A DNA stretch of 34,162 bases from an uncultured archaeon (GTDB lineage Archaea; Nanobdellota; Nanobdellia; Woesearchaeales; CAIVOO01), in contig CAIMOB010000058.1 in NCBI GenBank assembly GCA_903842985.1, positions 1 to 34,162 on the forward strand, in the 5' to 3' direction. The first letter of the stretch is position 1, and each line of letters opens with the position of its first letter. A model generated the notes under the pieces. That model made no database searches and had not been told where the DNA came from. It worked only from the letters and a program-made list of their open reading frames with translations. Of this stretch, positions 7,591 to 15,889 are shown piece by piece. The translations under genes were made by a program, and so were the position numbers.

Positions 7591-7986
7591 TCAGATACTG
7601 TCATTGCTTATCTTCGCTTCCCTATAGATTGATGCAAATGAAGGGACGACAGCAACCCAATCCTCTCCGAATCCTGCAATGTCGCCTTCGACAGCATCGC
7701 ATGTCTTCTTCAGTTTGTTGATTGCCCTCTTCAATTCTATCAGATCCCTGTCTCTAAGGGGCCTTATATTGATTAAAGCGATTGTGTAGCCTTCTCTAAG
7801 CGAGTCTATGACTGGCTTTATGTCCTCAAAATCCTCAAGCAGGAACGGCCTCACAACAATCTTTGCCTTGCCATCCTCACTTTCAGGCGTTACGTGGACA
7901 TAATCCTCGCTTTCTATAGGTACATCATAATCATCAGAACCAAATCCTCGCCTTAGCGAACTTCTTATTTTTTTAAACACTCCCAT
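7591..7986 (-). CDS. sepF: Cell division protein SepF
   Basis: This 131-aa protein is the archaeal SepF, which anchors FtsZ filaments to the membrane at the division site. The N-terminal MGVFKKIRSSLRRGF forms the amphipathic, basic membrane-binding helix. A variable acidic linker follows, then the SepF core (about 42-125) with KIVVRPFLLEDFEDIKPVI, INIRPLRDRDL and GDIAGFGEDWVAVVPS. FtsZ is encoded at 22889-24013, so both members of the archaeal FtsZ-SepF pair are present. AGGGAGG lies upstream of the ATG, and a TATA element near 8031-8041 implies a short leader. Confidence 0.93.
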   Translation of the reverse strand: MGVFKKIRSSLRRGFGSDDYDVPIESEDYVHVTPESEDGKAKIVVRPFLLEDFEDIKPVIDSLREGYTIALINIRPLRDRDLIELKRAINKLKKTCDAVEGDIAGFGEDWVAVVPSFASIYREAKISNDSI

Positions 7987-8030
7987 TTTCAGCCCTCCCT
8001 AGAAGCTTTACTAAAAAATAATCCTCTACA

Positions 8031-8041
8031 AATATATAAAT
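8031..8041 (-). promoter_or_regulatory. TATA box for sepF
   Basis: On the minus strand this reads approximately ATTTATATATT, about 50 nt before the sepF ATG. The predicted short leader carries the AGGGAGG ribosome-binding site. Confidence 0.4.
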
Positions 8042-8120
8042 ATTTCGCTTTTTCGCTGTTGTTCTATTTCTGCTGAGTGGTGTCAATAGCAGGCAGTTAT
8101 ATACATTTCATATAGAAAGC

Positions 8121-8157
8121 TTTTTAAATAACACTTATTATTTATTTACACAGGTGG
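8121..8157 (+). promoter_or_regulatory. eL21 operon promoter and ribosome-binding site
   Basis: TTTTTAAATA at 8121-8130 is a TATA element preceded by AAAGC. AGGTGG at 8152-8157 is a strong Shine-Dalgarno sequence 6 nt before the ATG at 8164. The promoter core is nearly the same as that of the FKBP gene (AAGCTTTTTAAATAAC). Confidence 0.55.
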
Positions 8158-8163
8158 TTCAAA

Positions 8164-8454
8164 ATGGTAACAAGATTAGCAGGCGGTAGAAAAAAGTCCA
8201 GAAATAAGATGAAGAAGAGTTTCAGGACTCGGGGCAAGCTAAGCCTTACAAAATACTTTCAGGAGTTCAAAAAAGGCGATAAAGTCATTCTGAGGGCTGA
8301 GCCTGCGTATCAAAAGGCGCTGTACAATCTAAGGTTTCACAATAAAGTGGGAGTAATCATAGGAAAAAAAGGAAAGTGCTATGAGCTCACAATAAAGGAT
8401 GGCGGGAAGCTGAAGAAGCTTATTGTGCATCCTATCCACTTAACAAGGTGCTAG
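8164..8454 (+). CDS. rpl21e: Large-subunit ribosomal protein eL21
   Basis: This 96-aa basic protein is the archaeal/eukaryotic L21e family of the 50S subunit. Characteristic are the N-terminal GGRKKSRNKMKKSFRTRGKL, the SH3-like core (FKKGDKVILRAEPAYQKAL, KVGVIIGKKGKCYEL) and the C-terminal HPIHLTRC. It has its own promoter and a strong AGGTGG site. The Rpo4 gene starts 2 nt after its stop and DUF655 follows; this trio is conserved in many archaea. Confidence 0.95.
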   Translation: MVTRLAGGRKKSRNKMKKSFRTRGKLSLTKYFQEFKKGDKVILRAEPAYQKALYNLRFHNKVGVIIGKKGKCYELTIKDGGKLKKLIVHPIHLTRC

Positions 8455-8456
8455 AA

Positions 8457-8789
8457 ATGACAAAACCGGAAATAATCTCAGAAACCCCAATCTCAATGTC
8501 TGAGATGAGGGAGAAGCTTGATGAAGTAAAGGAAAAAAGCAAAGAGCTTACTTTCAGGAGCGGGCGGACGCATGAGTTCCTGCAGTCGCTTCCATTGAAC
8601 AAAAAAAGCAAGGAGATTATGAAGAAGATTGAGGAGCTTAATGTTCCTAGATTGAAACCAGAGCACATCATAAAGATTGTTGATTTGATGCCGAAGACAG
8701 TTGATGAATTGAAAATCATACTCCAAGGATACACATTGACAGTGAGCAACGAAAATTTAAGCAAAATAGTGAGTTTGTTAGGAGAATGA
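8457..8789 (+). CDS. rpoF: DNA-directed RNA polymerase subunit Rpo4 (RpoF)
   Basis: This 110-aa protein is the Rpb4 homologue, which with Rpo7 forms the polymerase stalk. The C-terminal HRDC-like part is recognisable: VPRLKPEHIIKIVDLMPKT, then VDELKIIL. I prefer ATG 8457 to an in-frame GTG at 8448 because the GTG lies inside eL21 and adds only three residues. It sits in the eL21-Rpo4-DUF655 cluster found in many archaea. No Rpo7 gene is nearby. Confidence 0.9.
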   Translation: MTKPEIISETPISMSEMREKLDEVKEKSKELTFRSGRTHEFLQSLPLNKKSKEIMKKIEELNVPRLKPEHIIKIVDLMPKTVDELKIILQGYTLTVSNENLSKIVSLLGE

Positions 8790-8802
8790 GATTTGGGCTA
8801 AT

Positions 8803-9354
8803 ATGGAAGATAAAGAAGAGTATGCAGTCGTATTGGATTTCCTTCAGCACGGCTATGCCTTTGACACAAGGCCGATGTTTAGGAAGACACCAATAGCCCA
8901 GGCTATAGGAAAAAAATATTTCTCGCTGCTTGAACTCGTACCTAAGAAAGATATTTTTCTTCAGCCTCGTGAAGAGGTTTACATAGGAGAGGGCAAGCGG
9001 GATAAGATACACCATATTGTCGGAAAGATTTCTTCTGCAAAGCTGACGCAGACAGCGAAGGCGGAGCTTGAGAACTTTGTGAAGGAAGCTATTGAGAGGG
9101 ATGAGAAGAGGTTTGTGGAGTTTTTCAACACTGCCCAGCCTCTGACAACAAGGATGCACCAGCTGGAGCTCCTGCCTGGACTTGGCAAGAAGCACATGTG
9201 GGAGATAATTGAAACAAGAAAAGAGAAGCCATTCGAATCATTCGAAGACATAAAGAAGAGAGTAAAATTAATGCCTGACCCGAAGAAGATTGTCATAAAA
9301 AGGATTCTTGAAGAACTGACAGGCGACGAGAAGCACAGGATTTTTGTCAGATAA
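8803..9354 (+). CDS. DUF655 family putative RNA-binding protein
   Basis: This 183-aa protein belongs to the archaeal DUF655 family. An N-terminal OB-like beta region (EYAVVLDFLQHGYAF to EEVYIGEGKRDKI) is followed by helices and a helix-hairpin-helix element (LELLPGLGKKHMWEIIETR, about residues 125-144). The combination suggests binding of structured RNA or DNA. Linkage to eL21 and Rpo4 is conserved and hints at a translation-linked role, but no activity is established. Its 3' end overlaps the convergent elp3 gene by 8 nt. Confidence 0.88.
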   Translation: MEDKEEYAVVLDFLQHGYAFDTRPMFRKTPIAQAIGKKYFSLLELVPKKDIFLQPREEVYIGEGKRDKIHHIVGKISSAKLTQTAKAELENFVKEAIERDEKRFVEFFNTAQPLTTRMHQLELLPGLGKKHMWEIIETRKEKPFESFEDIKKRVKLMPDPKKIVIKRILEELTGDEKHRIFVR

Positions 9355-11002
9355 ATTTGGACATGTAAGCCCCTTCTTTTTTATAGCCGAGCTTTTTGTA
9401 ATATTCCCTGACGCCGATGCCTGAGATAACTACAATTTTCTTTTTATCATTCAGGTAAGCCATTCTCTCTGCCATATCCAGCAGTTTTTTTCCTATTCCC
9501 TTGTGCTGCACAGCCCCCTCTTCCCCGATGCCTGCTGCAGAGCCATAGACATGCATCTCACGGATGAGTGCGGAATCTTTGGTTATTTCCTTTCTTAATG
9601 TTTGAGACGGGAATCTTAGCCTGCAGAAGCCGAGCAAAACATTATTTTCGGCTGAAATAAATAATTCTTCCCCGCCAGATGCCTTGTACCTGCAAACCTT
9701 GATTGCATAACTGTCAACTTTCTCGTTTCTTATCTCCCTGCATCTTATGCACCTGCATTTAACACCTGTGCTTTTGATTAGTTGCCTAAAATTATTCATT
9801 CCGACGCCTGCAGACGATATTTTTGTCGGGATGTCCCTCTGCACCCTCATGATTCTGCAGTACTCAGGCACTGTTTTCTTGAACTCAGTTATTATTTTTG
9901 CAGCCCTTTCTGTTGTAAGCGCCTTGTATTTCTTGTTTTTCCACAGGTCATAGAGTCTTGTACCCTTCATCACCATGCACGGATAGATTTTGAGCATATC
10001 TGGCTTGAAATTCTCGTCTGAGAAAAGCTTCTTCAATCCATCTAAATCCATTTTTTCGCTTGAGCCTGGAAGCCCAGGCATGTAGTGATAATTTATCTTG
10101 AAACCAAGGTCTTTTAGGGTTTTTGTTGCCTCGATTGTGGTTTTAACATCATGTCCTCTTTCAACTTTCTTAAGGACTTCATCAAAAACAGACTGGACTC
10201 CCAATTCGACTCTTGTGCAGCCGAAAGAAAGCATCTCATTTGCCAATTTTAGGTCTGCATAATCAGGCCTTGTCTCTATCGTCAGCCCAACGCATCTTAT
10301 TTTTGCCTTCTCGTTCTTTTTTTGCTCAGTTGCCAAGATGCACTTTCCTTTTAATTTCTTTAACCTGTCTTGTATCTTCTTTGTCCTTTCGCTGTCTCCC
10401 ACCTTGCCTGGAAGCTCGAAGAATTTCTTGAATTTCATGAAATCAAATTTTTCTTTTTTGTAGAAAAGCTTTGAGAAGTCATTCATTGCCTTAAATGAAT
10501 ATTTTATGAACTCGTTCTTGTAACTCTTCGGGAAGCTCGGGAATGTCCCGCCCATTACTATCAGTTCAACCTTTTCAGGGTTGTGACCCATCACAATATA
10601 CTGCTCTAATCTGTTGAAGACCTGTATGTAAGGGTCATAATTTGCACGGATTGCCCTCATTGTAGCAGGCTCATTCCCTGTGTAGCTCTGCGGAACAGTG
10701 CCAAACTCTGAATCGATTCCGCCGGGGCAGTATATGCATTTTCCGTGCGGGCATTTGAACGGCTTTGTCATTATCGCAACAACTGCAACGCCTGAGATTG
10801 TCCTGGTTGGCTTTGTCAATAATTTATTTTGAAGAAGCGGAAGGTCCTTGTTTTCAGCGTGCGTCAGTATCTCTATGTCTGTCGGAGTCTCCTTTATCTT
10901 GTACTTCTTGCAGAGCTCTGTCTTCAGATGATGGAGATTCTGCTTGTCCAGATTGCCTGATTTTATCTTTTCTATCAATTCGCTGAAAAATTCATCTTTC
11001 AT
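9347..11002 (-). CDS. elp3: tRNA uridine(34) acetyltransferase Elp3
   Basis: This 551-aa enzyme starts the carboxymethyl modification of wobble uridine in tRNA using acetyl-CoA and radical SAM chemistry. The radical-SAM cysteines are C84-x4-C89-x2-C92 (in CPHGKCIYCPGG), followed by GTVPQSYTGNEPATMRA, the typical Elp3 stretch. The C-terminal GNAT domain includes QHKGIGKKLL for acetyl-CoA binding. Length is full for archaeal Elp3. A TATA element at about 11018-11026 lies close to the ATG, implying almost no leader. The gene is convergent with DUF655 and overlaps it by 8 nt. Confidence 0.96.
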   Translation of the reverse strand: MKDEFFSELIEKIKSGNLDKQNLHHLKTELCKKYKIKETPTDIEILTHAENKDLPLLQNKLLTKPTRTISGVAVVAIMTKPFKCPHGKCIYCPGGIDSEFGTVPQSYTGNEPATMRAIRANYDPYIQVFNRLEQYIVMGHNPEKVELIVMGGTFPSFPKSYKNEFIKYSFKAMNDFSKLFYKKEKFDFMKFKKFFELPGKVGDSERTKKIQDRLKKLKGKCILATEQKKNEKAKIRCVGLTIETRPDYADLKLANEMLSFGCTRVELGVQSVFDEVLKKVERGHDVKTTIEATKTLKDLGFKINYHYMPGLPGSSEKMDLDGLKKLFSDENFKPDMLKIYPCMVMKGTRLYDLWKNKKYKALTTERAAKIITEFKKTVPEYCRIMRVQRDIPTKISSAGVGMNNFRQLIKSTGVKCRCIRCREIRNEKVDSYAIKVCRYKASGGEELFISAENNVLLGFCRLRFPSQTLRKEITKDSALIREMHVYGSAAGIGEEGAVQHKGIGKKLLDMAERMAYLNDKKKIVVISGIGVREYYKKLGYKKEGAYMSKFI

Positions 11003-11033
11003 GGATGTTAATTATGCAGAAAAATTTATAAAA

Positions 11034-11417
11034 CTAGCACTTTTCAATTGTTTTCTTCAAAGAATTTTTACATGCAAACTGCCTGTTGTTCTTCTCTATT
11101 ACTGGCCTTATCTCAAGGTTTCCACCAAAATTGGTGTAATTTATCCTTTCAATCAGGATTCCGCCTTCCTTGACTGGCTTCAGCATTGTTATATTGTTCA
11201 CTATCAATCCGGCAATATCAATTCCGTTGTTTTCAACAGCAATTTTTATTGAAGTTGAATCATAGCAGGAATTTATGTTTTGAATCAGGTTAATCTTTAC
11301 ATCATTTATGCAGATAAGTTTCGCCTCTGCATTTGGAACATCGATGACTGTTCCAGCTGTTATGAATGAGCTGCATCCAGTCAGCAGCAATAAAATCAAC
11401 AAGCTAATCCTTTTCAT
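11034..11417 (-). CDS. Putative lipoprotein, 127 aa
   Basis: The N-terminus is a classic lipoprotein signal: basic MKR, a hydrophobic stretch, then lipobox LLTGC with the lipidated cysteine at 15. The mature part is small, beta-rich and has four further cysteines that could form disulfides. I recognise no family. The ATG is inside a perfect 9-bp inverted repeat (11415-11443) with GAGG in the loop, so initiation may be regulated by folding. It lies downstream of the fibre-protein operon on the same strand and may be part of the same cell-surface set. Confidence 0.75.
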   Translation of the reverse strand: MKRISLLILLLLTGCSSFITAGTVIDVPNAEAKLICINDVKINLIQNINSCYDSTSIKIAVENNGIDIAGLIVNNITMLKPVKEGGILIERINYTNFGGNLEIRPVIEKNNRQFACKNSLKKTIEKC

Positions 11418-11443
11418 TTTAACGAACCTCGTGAGTTAAAATG
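11415..11443 (-). promoter_or_regulatory. Inverted repeat enclosing the lipoprotein start site
   Basis: CATTTTAAC at 11415-11423 and GTTAAAATG at 11435-11443 are exact reverse complements around an 11-nt loop. On the minus strand the loop carries ACGAGG, a possible Shine-Dalgarno, and the right arm ends with the ATG. The structure would expose the ribosome-binding site and bury the start codon, if the mRNA extends this far upstream. Confidence 0.45.
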
Positions 11444-11445
11444 TC

Positions 11446-11464
11446 CGCAAATCAGCGATTTGCG
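11446..11464 (-). terminator. Hairpin at the end of the fibre-protein operon
   Basis: CGCAAATC (11446-11453), loop AGC, GATTTGCG (11457-11464): a perfect 8-bp stem overlapping the stop codon of the 109-aa gene. It is the likely 3' boundary of the five-gene cluster, although no long T tract follows on the minus strand. Confidence 0.4.
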
Positions 11465-11781
11465 TCATTTTTTGACCTTGTCTTTCTCTTGACCTTCTCC
11501 ATGTCCCTGATGTGGCTCAGGAAGTATTGAAGGCAGTCCACAGCGCAGAAAGACGCCTTCTTTTTAAAACCTTCCGGTCCAAATATGAGTGTATATGAGG
11601 CGTCATACGGCTCGAGCTCTGCAAAGCAGGTTGTGCAGAACTTCGTGCTGTTGTCAAGCTCCTGCATCTTCTCCCAGATTATTTTCTTCACTTCCCTGCC
11701 TCCCATCCCTATCTCTTTCTCGAACTTTCTCAGTTCGTCGTAATTCCAGTTCTTGATTGCGTCTCTTAGTTTGTCTTTCAT
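11452..11781 (-). CDS. Small putative zinc-binding protein, 109 aa
   Basis: I do not recognise the family. Residues 1-45 look helical (WNYDELRKFEKEIGMGGREV). Two cysteine pairs follow, FCTTCFAEL and SFCAVDCLQYF, spaced like a zinc ribbon or treble clef (C-x2-C and C-x3-C). The C-terminus is basic. There is no signal peptide, so it should be cytoplasmic. Its ATG overlaps the stop of the 948-aa fibre protein (ATGA), so translation is coupled to that secreted protein, which makes a regulatory or assembly role worth considering, without direct evidence. Confidence 0.75.
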   Translation of the reverse strand: MKDKLRDAIKNWNYDELRKFEKEIGMGGREVKKIIWEKMQELDNSTKFCTTCFAELEPYDASYTLIFGPEGFKKKASFCAVDCLQYFLSHIRDMEKVKRKTRSKNDANR

Positions 11782-14624
11782 TGTGCTTCCAGCGCCTCCA
11801 CCCTCTGCTTCAGGGCGTTGTTTTCTGATTTTAATTCTTCAATCTGCTGCTGCTGTTCCTGAATTGCGCTGATTACCAGCGGGTCAAACGAGCCGTACTC
11901 CATCATGTAATAGCCGTCATCACCTTTTTTAACGAGAGTTGGGACTATGTCTTTGTTTTGCTGTGCAACAAAGCCCATCTGTGTTCCGTTAGGGAAGCTT
12001 CCCTTCTGTATAGATTCCTTCTTGTCAGCAGGCATGCTGTCGTCTATGTCTTTTGCTTGTTTCCATTCAAAAGTTACTGGCTTTAAAGCAAGGACTTTGT
12101 CAAGTGCGCTGTTCAATGGCTTGATGTTCTTTTTCAGTCTTTCATCTGAGTTACCTAACCAGCTACCTGCTGCGGATTTTGAAGCTTGCCCATTAACTTC
12201 AAGTGTATTAGTTGCTGGAATCATTCCGATGCCGACTTTGCCTGTGCTCGTCACTCGCATGCGCTCAGTTGGGCTGAGGCCGTATGGGGTTGTCATGAAA
12301 ACAAGCGCGCCAGCATAGTCGCCATTTGTGCTGCTCTCCTTTATTCCCTTAATGCTGGCAAAATTTGCCCGCGCCCCTGCGCTGTTGTATTTGCCAAGGA
12401 ATGATAAACCCGCACCAACACCAGCAGCGAATGGTGAGTCATCTGTCAGGTATAGAATGTGCCGCGCATCGCCATTGATGATTGGCATACCTTCTACATC
12501 TAATTTCACTCCGGGAGTCGTGCCAATACCTACTGAACCGTCAACAAGCACATCATGCTGTGTTTTTCCGCCGCTGCCGCCGCAGCAGCCTGACTTGAAA
12601 TACGTTGCCTGTTTTGCAGTGCCTGAGCCGGGTATCGCTTTTGGATATATTTCGAAAACGCCATCATATTGAGGAGATAAAGGGGAGCCTGATTGAAGAA
12701 CAACATCATAATAAGGATTGCCATTTCCTATTCTTACATCTCCTACAACACGAAGTTTTTTGTCTACGTTTTTGTCTGCGTCTTCTGTGCCGATGCCGAC
12801 GTTGCCGGCGCTTGTTAGCGTCATTACATTCACTCCATTACCTGTAACTCCATTACCTGTTTGACTTCCAAGCCTCAAATCAGTATTAGCCCAGGTATTA
12901 ACTCTTGCCGCAGATACAGAAGCGTAACCTGCACCGCCGCCTATCAAAACTGTTTCCGGATTGCTGGCTGTTGTACCCACCCAGAAATCAGCATTTCCAT
13001 TCACACTTAATTTTCTATCCGGGCTTGTTGTGCCGATGCCGACGCTGCCATCATTTCCAAGAAACAGAGGAACTTTTCCGCTGGTCATGTCGTTAAATAT
13101 CAATCCTGCTGCTGGAGAACTGTCGGTCTGGAAAAGCCAATTATCAGTTCCAGCATTAGTTGATTCTAAAAATATTCTTGCATAGCCTGCTTTTATGTGT
13201 AATGGCACAATTGGGTTCATTGTTCCAATGCCGACTCTGCCTGAGAGGTCTATGTTAAAAGCATATGGAATAGTTGGGTTAGCTGGCGAAATTGTGAAAG
13301 TATTGTATGGTGTCATTCCACTCCACCACTGCCTCGCTCCTGAGCCATACCATTCAATGTAATTCCAAGGATGAACGCCGTCAGTTTGGCGTAACACCAA
13401 TATATTGTCATTAGTAGAACTTATTTCCAAAGGACCTCCGGGACTAGTCGTGCCGATGCCGACGTTGCCATTTGTAGCTATCATTAGTGGAGTTGTTAAT
13501 GTATTTCCAATCCACCTTTCAAAGCTCAATGAGCCTGCAACCGTGTTCCAAGGAGCTACATCACTATTTGCTCTCATCATCCACATATTGTTCCCTGGAG
13601 ATGCCAAAGGCTTACCCGTAGTTGCAATCTTGATCCCGCTATTGAGTCCCGGTCCGGTAATTCCAAAATCACCATTCACTTCAAGCGTATTGCTGGGATT
13701 CGTTGTGCCGATGCCGACGTAGCCGTTATTGCTAAAGCTTGCAATAACATTCGATGATGGCGCACCTTTTAACAGCAGTTGGTTGTTTGTTGTATCCAGC
13801 GACCAGTAAAAGCGTTGTGTTCCGCCATTATCAAAATGTCTAATTTGCGTAAGGCTTGAGCCAGAATTGTATATGTCAATGCCTCCCCTTACATCCAGTG
13901 GCGCTCCAGGAGTTGTAGTTCCGATGCCTACATTACCTGTGTTTGTGTTGTGAATATCATTCGCATTATTGCCTGGCGCCCAGAAGCCTCCTCCGCCTGC
14001 TGTGCTCAGGCATTTATTTCCAACAGCTGTGCAAATGTCTCCTGTTGCGTTTATTCTGCCGGCGACTTCCAGCTTTGCTGTAGGATTCGTAACACCGATG
14101 CCGATGTTGCCTGAATCACCCCAAGTAAGAATTTCAGTTTTCACACCTAGATTGTCCATCCAGCCAAGCGATCCGCGGCGGTATGCGTTTCCCCCCATAT
14201 TGTGGTACTGCTGAAGCAGGATTGCAGGCCCGTTGGCTGTGCCAGTAATCCACCATGGATTGCCGTCGCCAGCTGCGTATCTAAATCCGCCACTTGTCTG
14301 GGCAATTCCGTTGACCAAAACCTTTGTTGGGGAATCGCCAAAACCAGTTAAATGAATGTTATTGCCTGAATTCGACTGTATCCACATGTCGCCAGGCATA
14401 TTTGTATCGCAGCCATCAGTTCCGCACTGCACAATCCTTGACTTAAAATTATCAATATTGAACCACAAATTGCTCTCTCCTGAATTTGTCCCTGGCTTTA
14501 TGCCTATGTCGCCTGTCATTGTTCCAGGCCCGACGCTGTCGGCAGAATGCCCTGGATTCGGGACGTCTGCAAATGCTGTAGCTAATGTCAGCAGCATCAG
14601 CAGTGCATAAATTATTTTTTTCAT
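11778..14624 (-). CDS. Secreted tail-fibre-like protein with C-terminal S74 chaperone domain
   Basis: This 948-aa protein starts with a Sec-type signal peptide (1-19, cleavage likely after AFA). The body is Gly/Asn-rich with nine copies of a short unit of type NVGIGTTSPxxxLEV at about residues 173, 231, 302, 387, 463, 527, 608, 697 and 796, typical of trimeric beta-fibres. The C-terminus (826-930) is an intramolecular chaperone of the S74 family, beginning with the conserved cleavage-site sequence SDERLKKNI, and ends in a coiled coil (918-948). In phage tail spikes this domain drives trimerisation and then cuts itself off at the serine. A cell-surface adhesin or stalk is the best inference. 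It overlaps its neighbours by ATGA on both sides. Confidence 0.88.
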   Translation of the reverse strand: MKKIIYALLMLLTLATAFADVPNPGHSADSVGPGTMTGDIGIKPGTNSGESNLWFNIDNFKSRIVQCGTDGCDTNMPGDMWIQSNSGNNIHLTGFGDSPTKVLVNGIAQTSGGFRYAAGDGNPWWITGTANGPAILLQQYHNMGGNAYRRGSLGWMDNLGVKTEILTWGDSGNIGIGVTNPTAKLEVAGRINATGDICTAVGNKCLSTAGGGGFWAPGNNANDIHNTNTGNVGIGTTTPGAPLDVRGGIDIYNSGSSLTQIRHFDNGGTQRFYWSLDTTNNQLLLKGAPSSNVIASFSNNGYVGIGTTNPSNTLEVNGDFGITGPGLNSGIKIATTGKPLASPGNNMWMMRANSDVAPWNTVAGSLSFERWIGNTLTTPLMIATNGNVGIGTTSPGGPLEISSTNDNILVLRQTDGVHPWNYIEWYGSGARQWWSGMTPYNTFTISPANPTIPYAFNIDLSGRVGIGTMNPIVPLHIKAGYARIFLESTNAGTDNWLFQTDSSPAAGLIFNDMTSGKVPLFLGNDGSVGIGTTSPDRKLSVNGNADFWVGTTASNPETVLIGGGAGYASVSAARVNTWANTDLRLGSQTGNGVTGNGVNVMTLTSAGNVGIGTEDADKNVDKKLRVVGDVRIGNGNPYYDVVLQSGSPLSPQYDGVFEIYPKAIPGSGTAKQATYFKSGCCGGSGGKTQHDVLVDGSVGIGTTPGVKLDVEGMPIINGDARHILYLTDDSPFAAGVGAGLSFLGKYNSAGARANFASIKGIKESSTNGDYAGALVFMTTPYGLSPTERMRVTSTGKVGIGMIPATNTLEVNGQASKSAAGSWLGNSDERLKKNIKPLNSALDKVLALKPVTFEWKQAKDIDDSMPADKKESIQKGSFPNGTQMGFVAQQNKDIVPTLVKKGDDGYYMMEYGSFDPLVISAIQEQQQQIEELKSENNALKQRVEALEAQ
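14000..14111. repeat. Duplicated 112-bp segment, copy A
   Basis: This stretch of the 948-aa fibre gene matches 18023-18134 of the 937-aa gene at 107 of 112 positions, with an uninterrupted identical core of about 63 bp. It encodes the unit IGVxNPTAKLEVAGRIN and the two-cysteine motif DICTAVGNKC. The identity is far above the rest of the two genes, indicating recent duplication or gene conversion. Confidence 0.85.
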
Positions 14625-15889
14625 CTTACGTCTATTTTATCATTAAGCTTCGGAGCATACGCCTTTATCCCGATGCTTTCTGCGTATTCTTTCAGCGCAG
14701 CTATTGCTGGCGGGTCGCCATGGTTCATAATAAGCGCCTTTGGATTTGCCTTCTTGATTAGATTCCTCAATCCCGTCATTCCTGCATGGGCTGAAAAGTC
14801 AAACTGCTTCACAAAGCTCTTCACCGTGACTCTCTGGTTGTCTAATTTGACATGCCTGTTGTTAATCAGGTTTCTTCCGTTTGAGCCCTCTGCCTGGTAG
14901 CCAGTCAATAATATTGCTGTGTCGGGGTCGAAATAGAAATGCTTCATGTATTCTATTACTGGTCCGCCGTCGAGCATCCCTGATGTTGTCATGAAGATTG
15001 CTCTTTCCTTCACTATGTTGGCTCTTTCCCTCATTCCGTGAACCTCTTTAATGCTGTGGAATGAATTTTTCAGCGCGCCTATGTCCCTGACTTCATCCGG
15101 ATAGTTGAACAAGTCCTTTGTAACCCTTCTTGCCATGCCGTCTATGTAAATAGGAAGCCCAAGCTTCTTTTTGTTCAATAAAAGCATCAGCTCCTGCGCC
15201 CTTCCGACTGCGAAAGCAGGCACGAGCACAGAGCCTTTCTCGAATTTCTCCCTGACTGTTGCGATAAAATCATCTTCTGTGCTCTTTCTGTCAGGATGGT
15301 CCCTGTCGCCGTAGGTTGAATCAATTATCAGGACGTCAACATCTTCCTCATAATCTGTGTCTGCCTTGTTTAACAGCAAAGTCGGATCTGTGTTTATGTC
15401 GCCTGTGTAGAGAATGTTCTTATTGTCTGCGTTAACCATCACAGATGCTGAGCCGGGAATATGCCCTGCATCATATAATTTGAATCTGATGTTATTGAAC
15501 TTGTACCATTCATTTAGTCCGTGGATTCTTATGCTCTGCGCAATCCTTCTTACGTCTGCCTTCTGGTAGACAACACGACTTTTCTTCAGCCTGTCTATTT
15601 CATACGAATCTATTAACAGCTCCTGCGTTATTGCCCTTGTCGCAGCTGTGCCTATTATTGGGCAGTTCAGCCCCAGATGGTCGAACATCGGAAGCATCCC
15701 TGAATGGTCCAGGTGTGCGTGAGAAATGAATGCGATGTCTATTCCCTTAAGATTCTCTATTGGCGTTGGATATTCAATGTCAGGAGAGATTTTTACGCCT
15801 GCATCAAAAAGGAAGCGAGTTCCTTTTGTGTTGACTTCAATACAAGACCTTCCTACTTCCTGCGCAGCTCCATGCATTATAAATTTCAT
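14621..15889 (-). CDS. Beta-CASP metallo-beta-lactamase ribonuclease (aCPSF2-like)
   Basis: This 422-aa protein has the complete metal-dependent beta-CASP nuclease architecture. The zinc motif HAHLDHSG is at residues 57-64; later motifs include IIDSTYGDRDHP, SVLVPAFAVGRAQELM, TSGMLDGGPVIEY, FDFSAHAG and the C-terminal NHGDPP. It lacks the N-terminal KH domains of aCPSF1 and so resembles aCPSF2 or archaeal RNase J-type enzymes, which cut or trim RNA. The preceding GAGGTGATG is a good ribosome-binding site within the upstream 55-aa gene. It is sandwiched between two surface fibre genes with ATGA overlaps at both ends, an unexpected setting. Confidence 0.92.
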   Translation of the reverse strand: MKFIMHGAAQEVGRSCIEVNTKGTRFLFDAGVKISPDIEYPTPIENLKGIDIAFISHAHLDHSGMLPMFDHLGLNCPIIGTAATRAITQELLIDSYEIDRLKKSRVVYQKADVRRIAQSIRIHGLNEWYKFNNIRFKLYDAGHIPGSASVMVNADNKNILYTGDINTDPTLLLNKADTDYEEDVDVLIIDSTYGDRDHPDRKSTEDDFIATVREKFEKGSVLVPAFAVGRAQELMLLLNKKKLGLPIYIDGMARRVTKDLFNYPDEVRDIGALKNSFHSIKEVHGMRERANIVKERAIFMTTSGMLDGGPVIEYMKHFYFDPDTAILLTGYQAEGSNGRNLINNRHVKLDNQRVTVKSFVKQFDFSAHAGMTGLRNLIKKANPKALIMNHGDPPAIAALKEYAESIGIKAYAPKLNDKIDVR

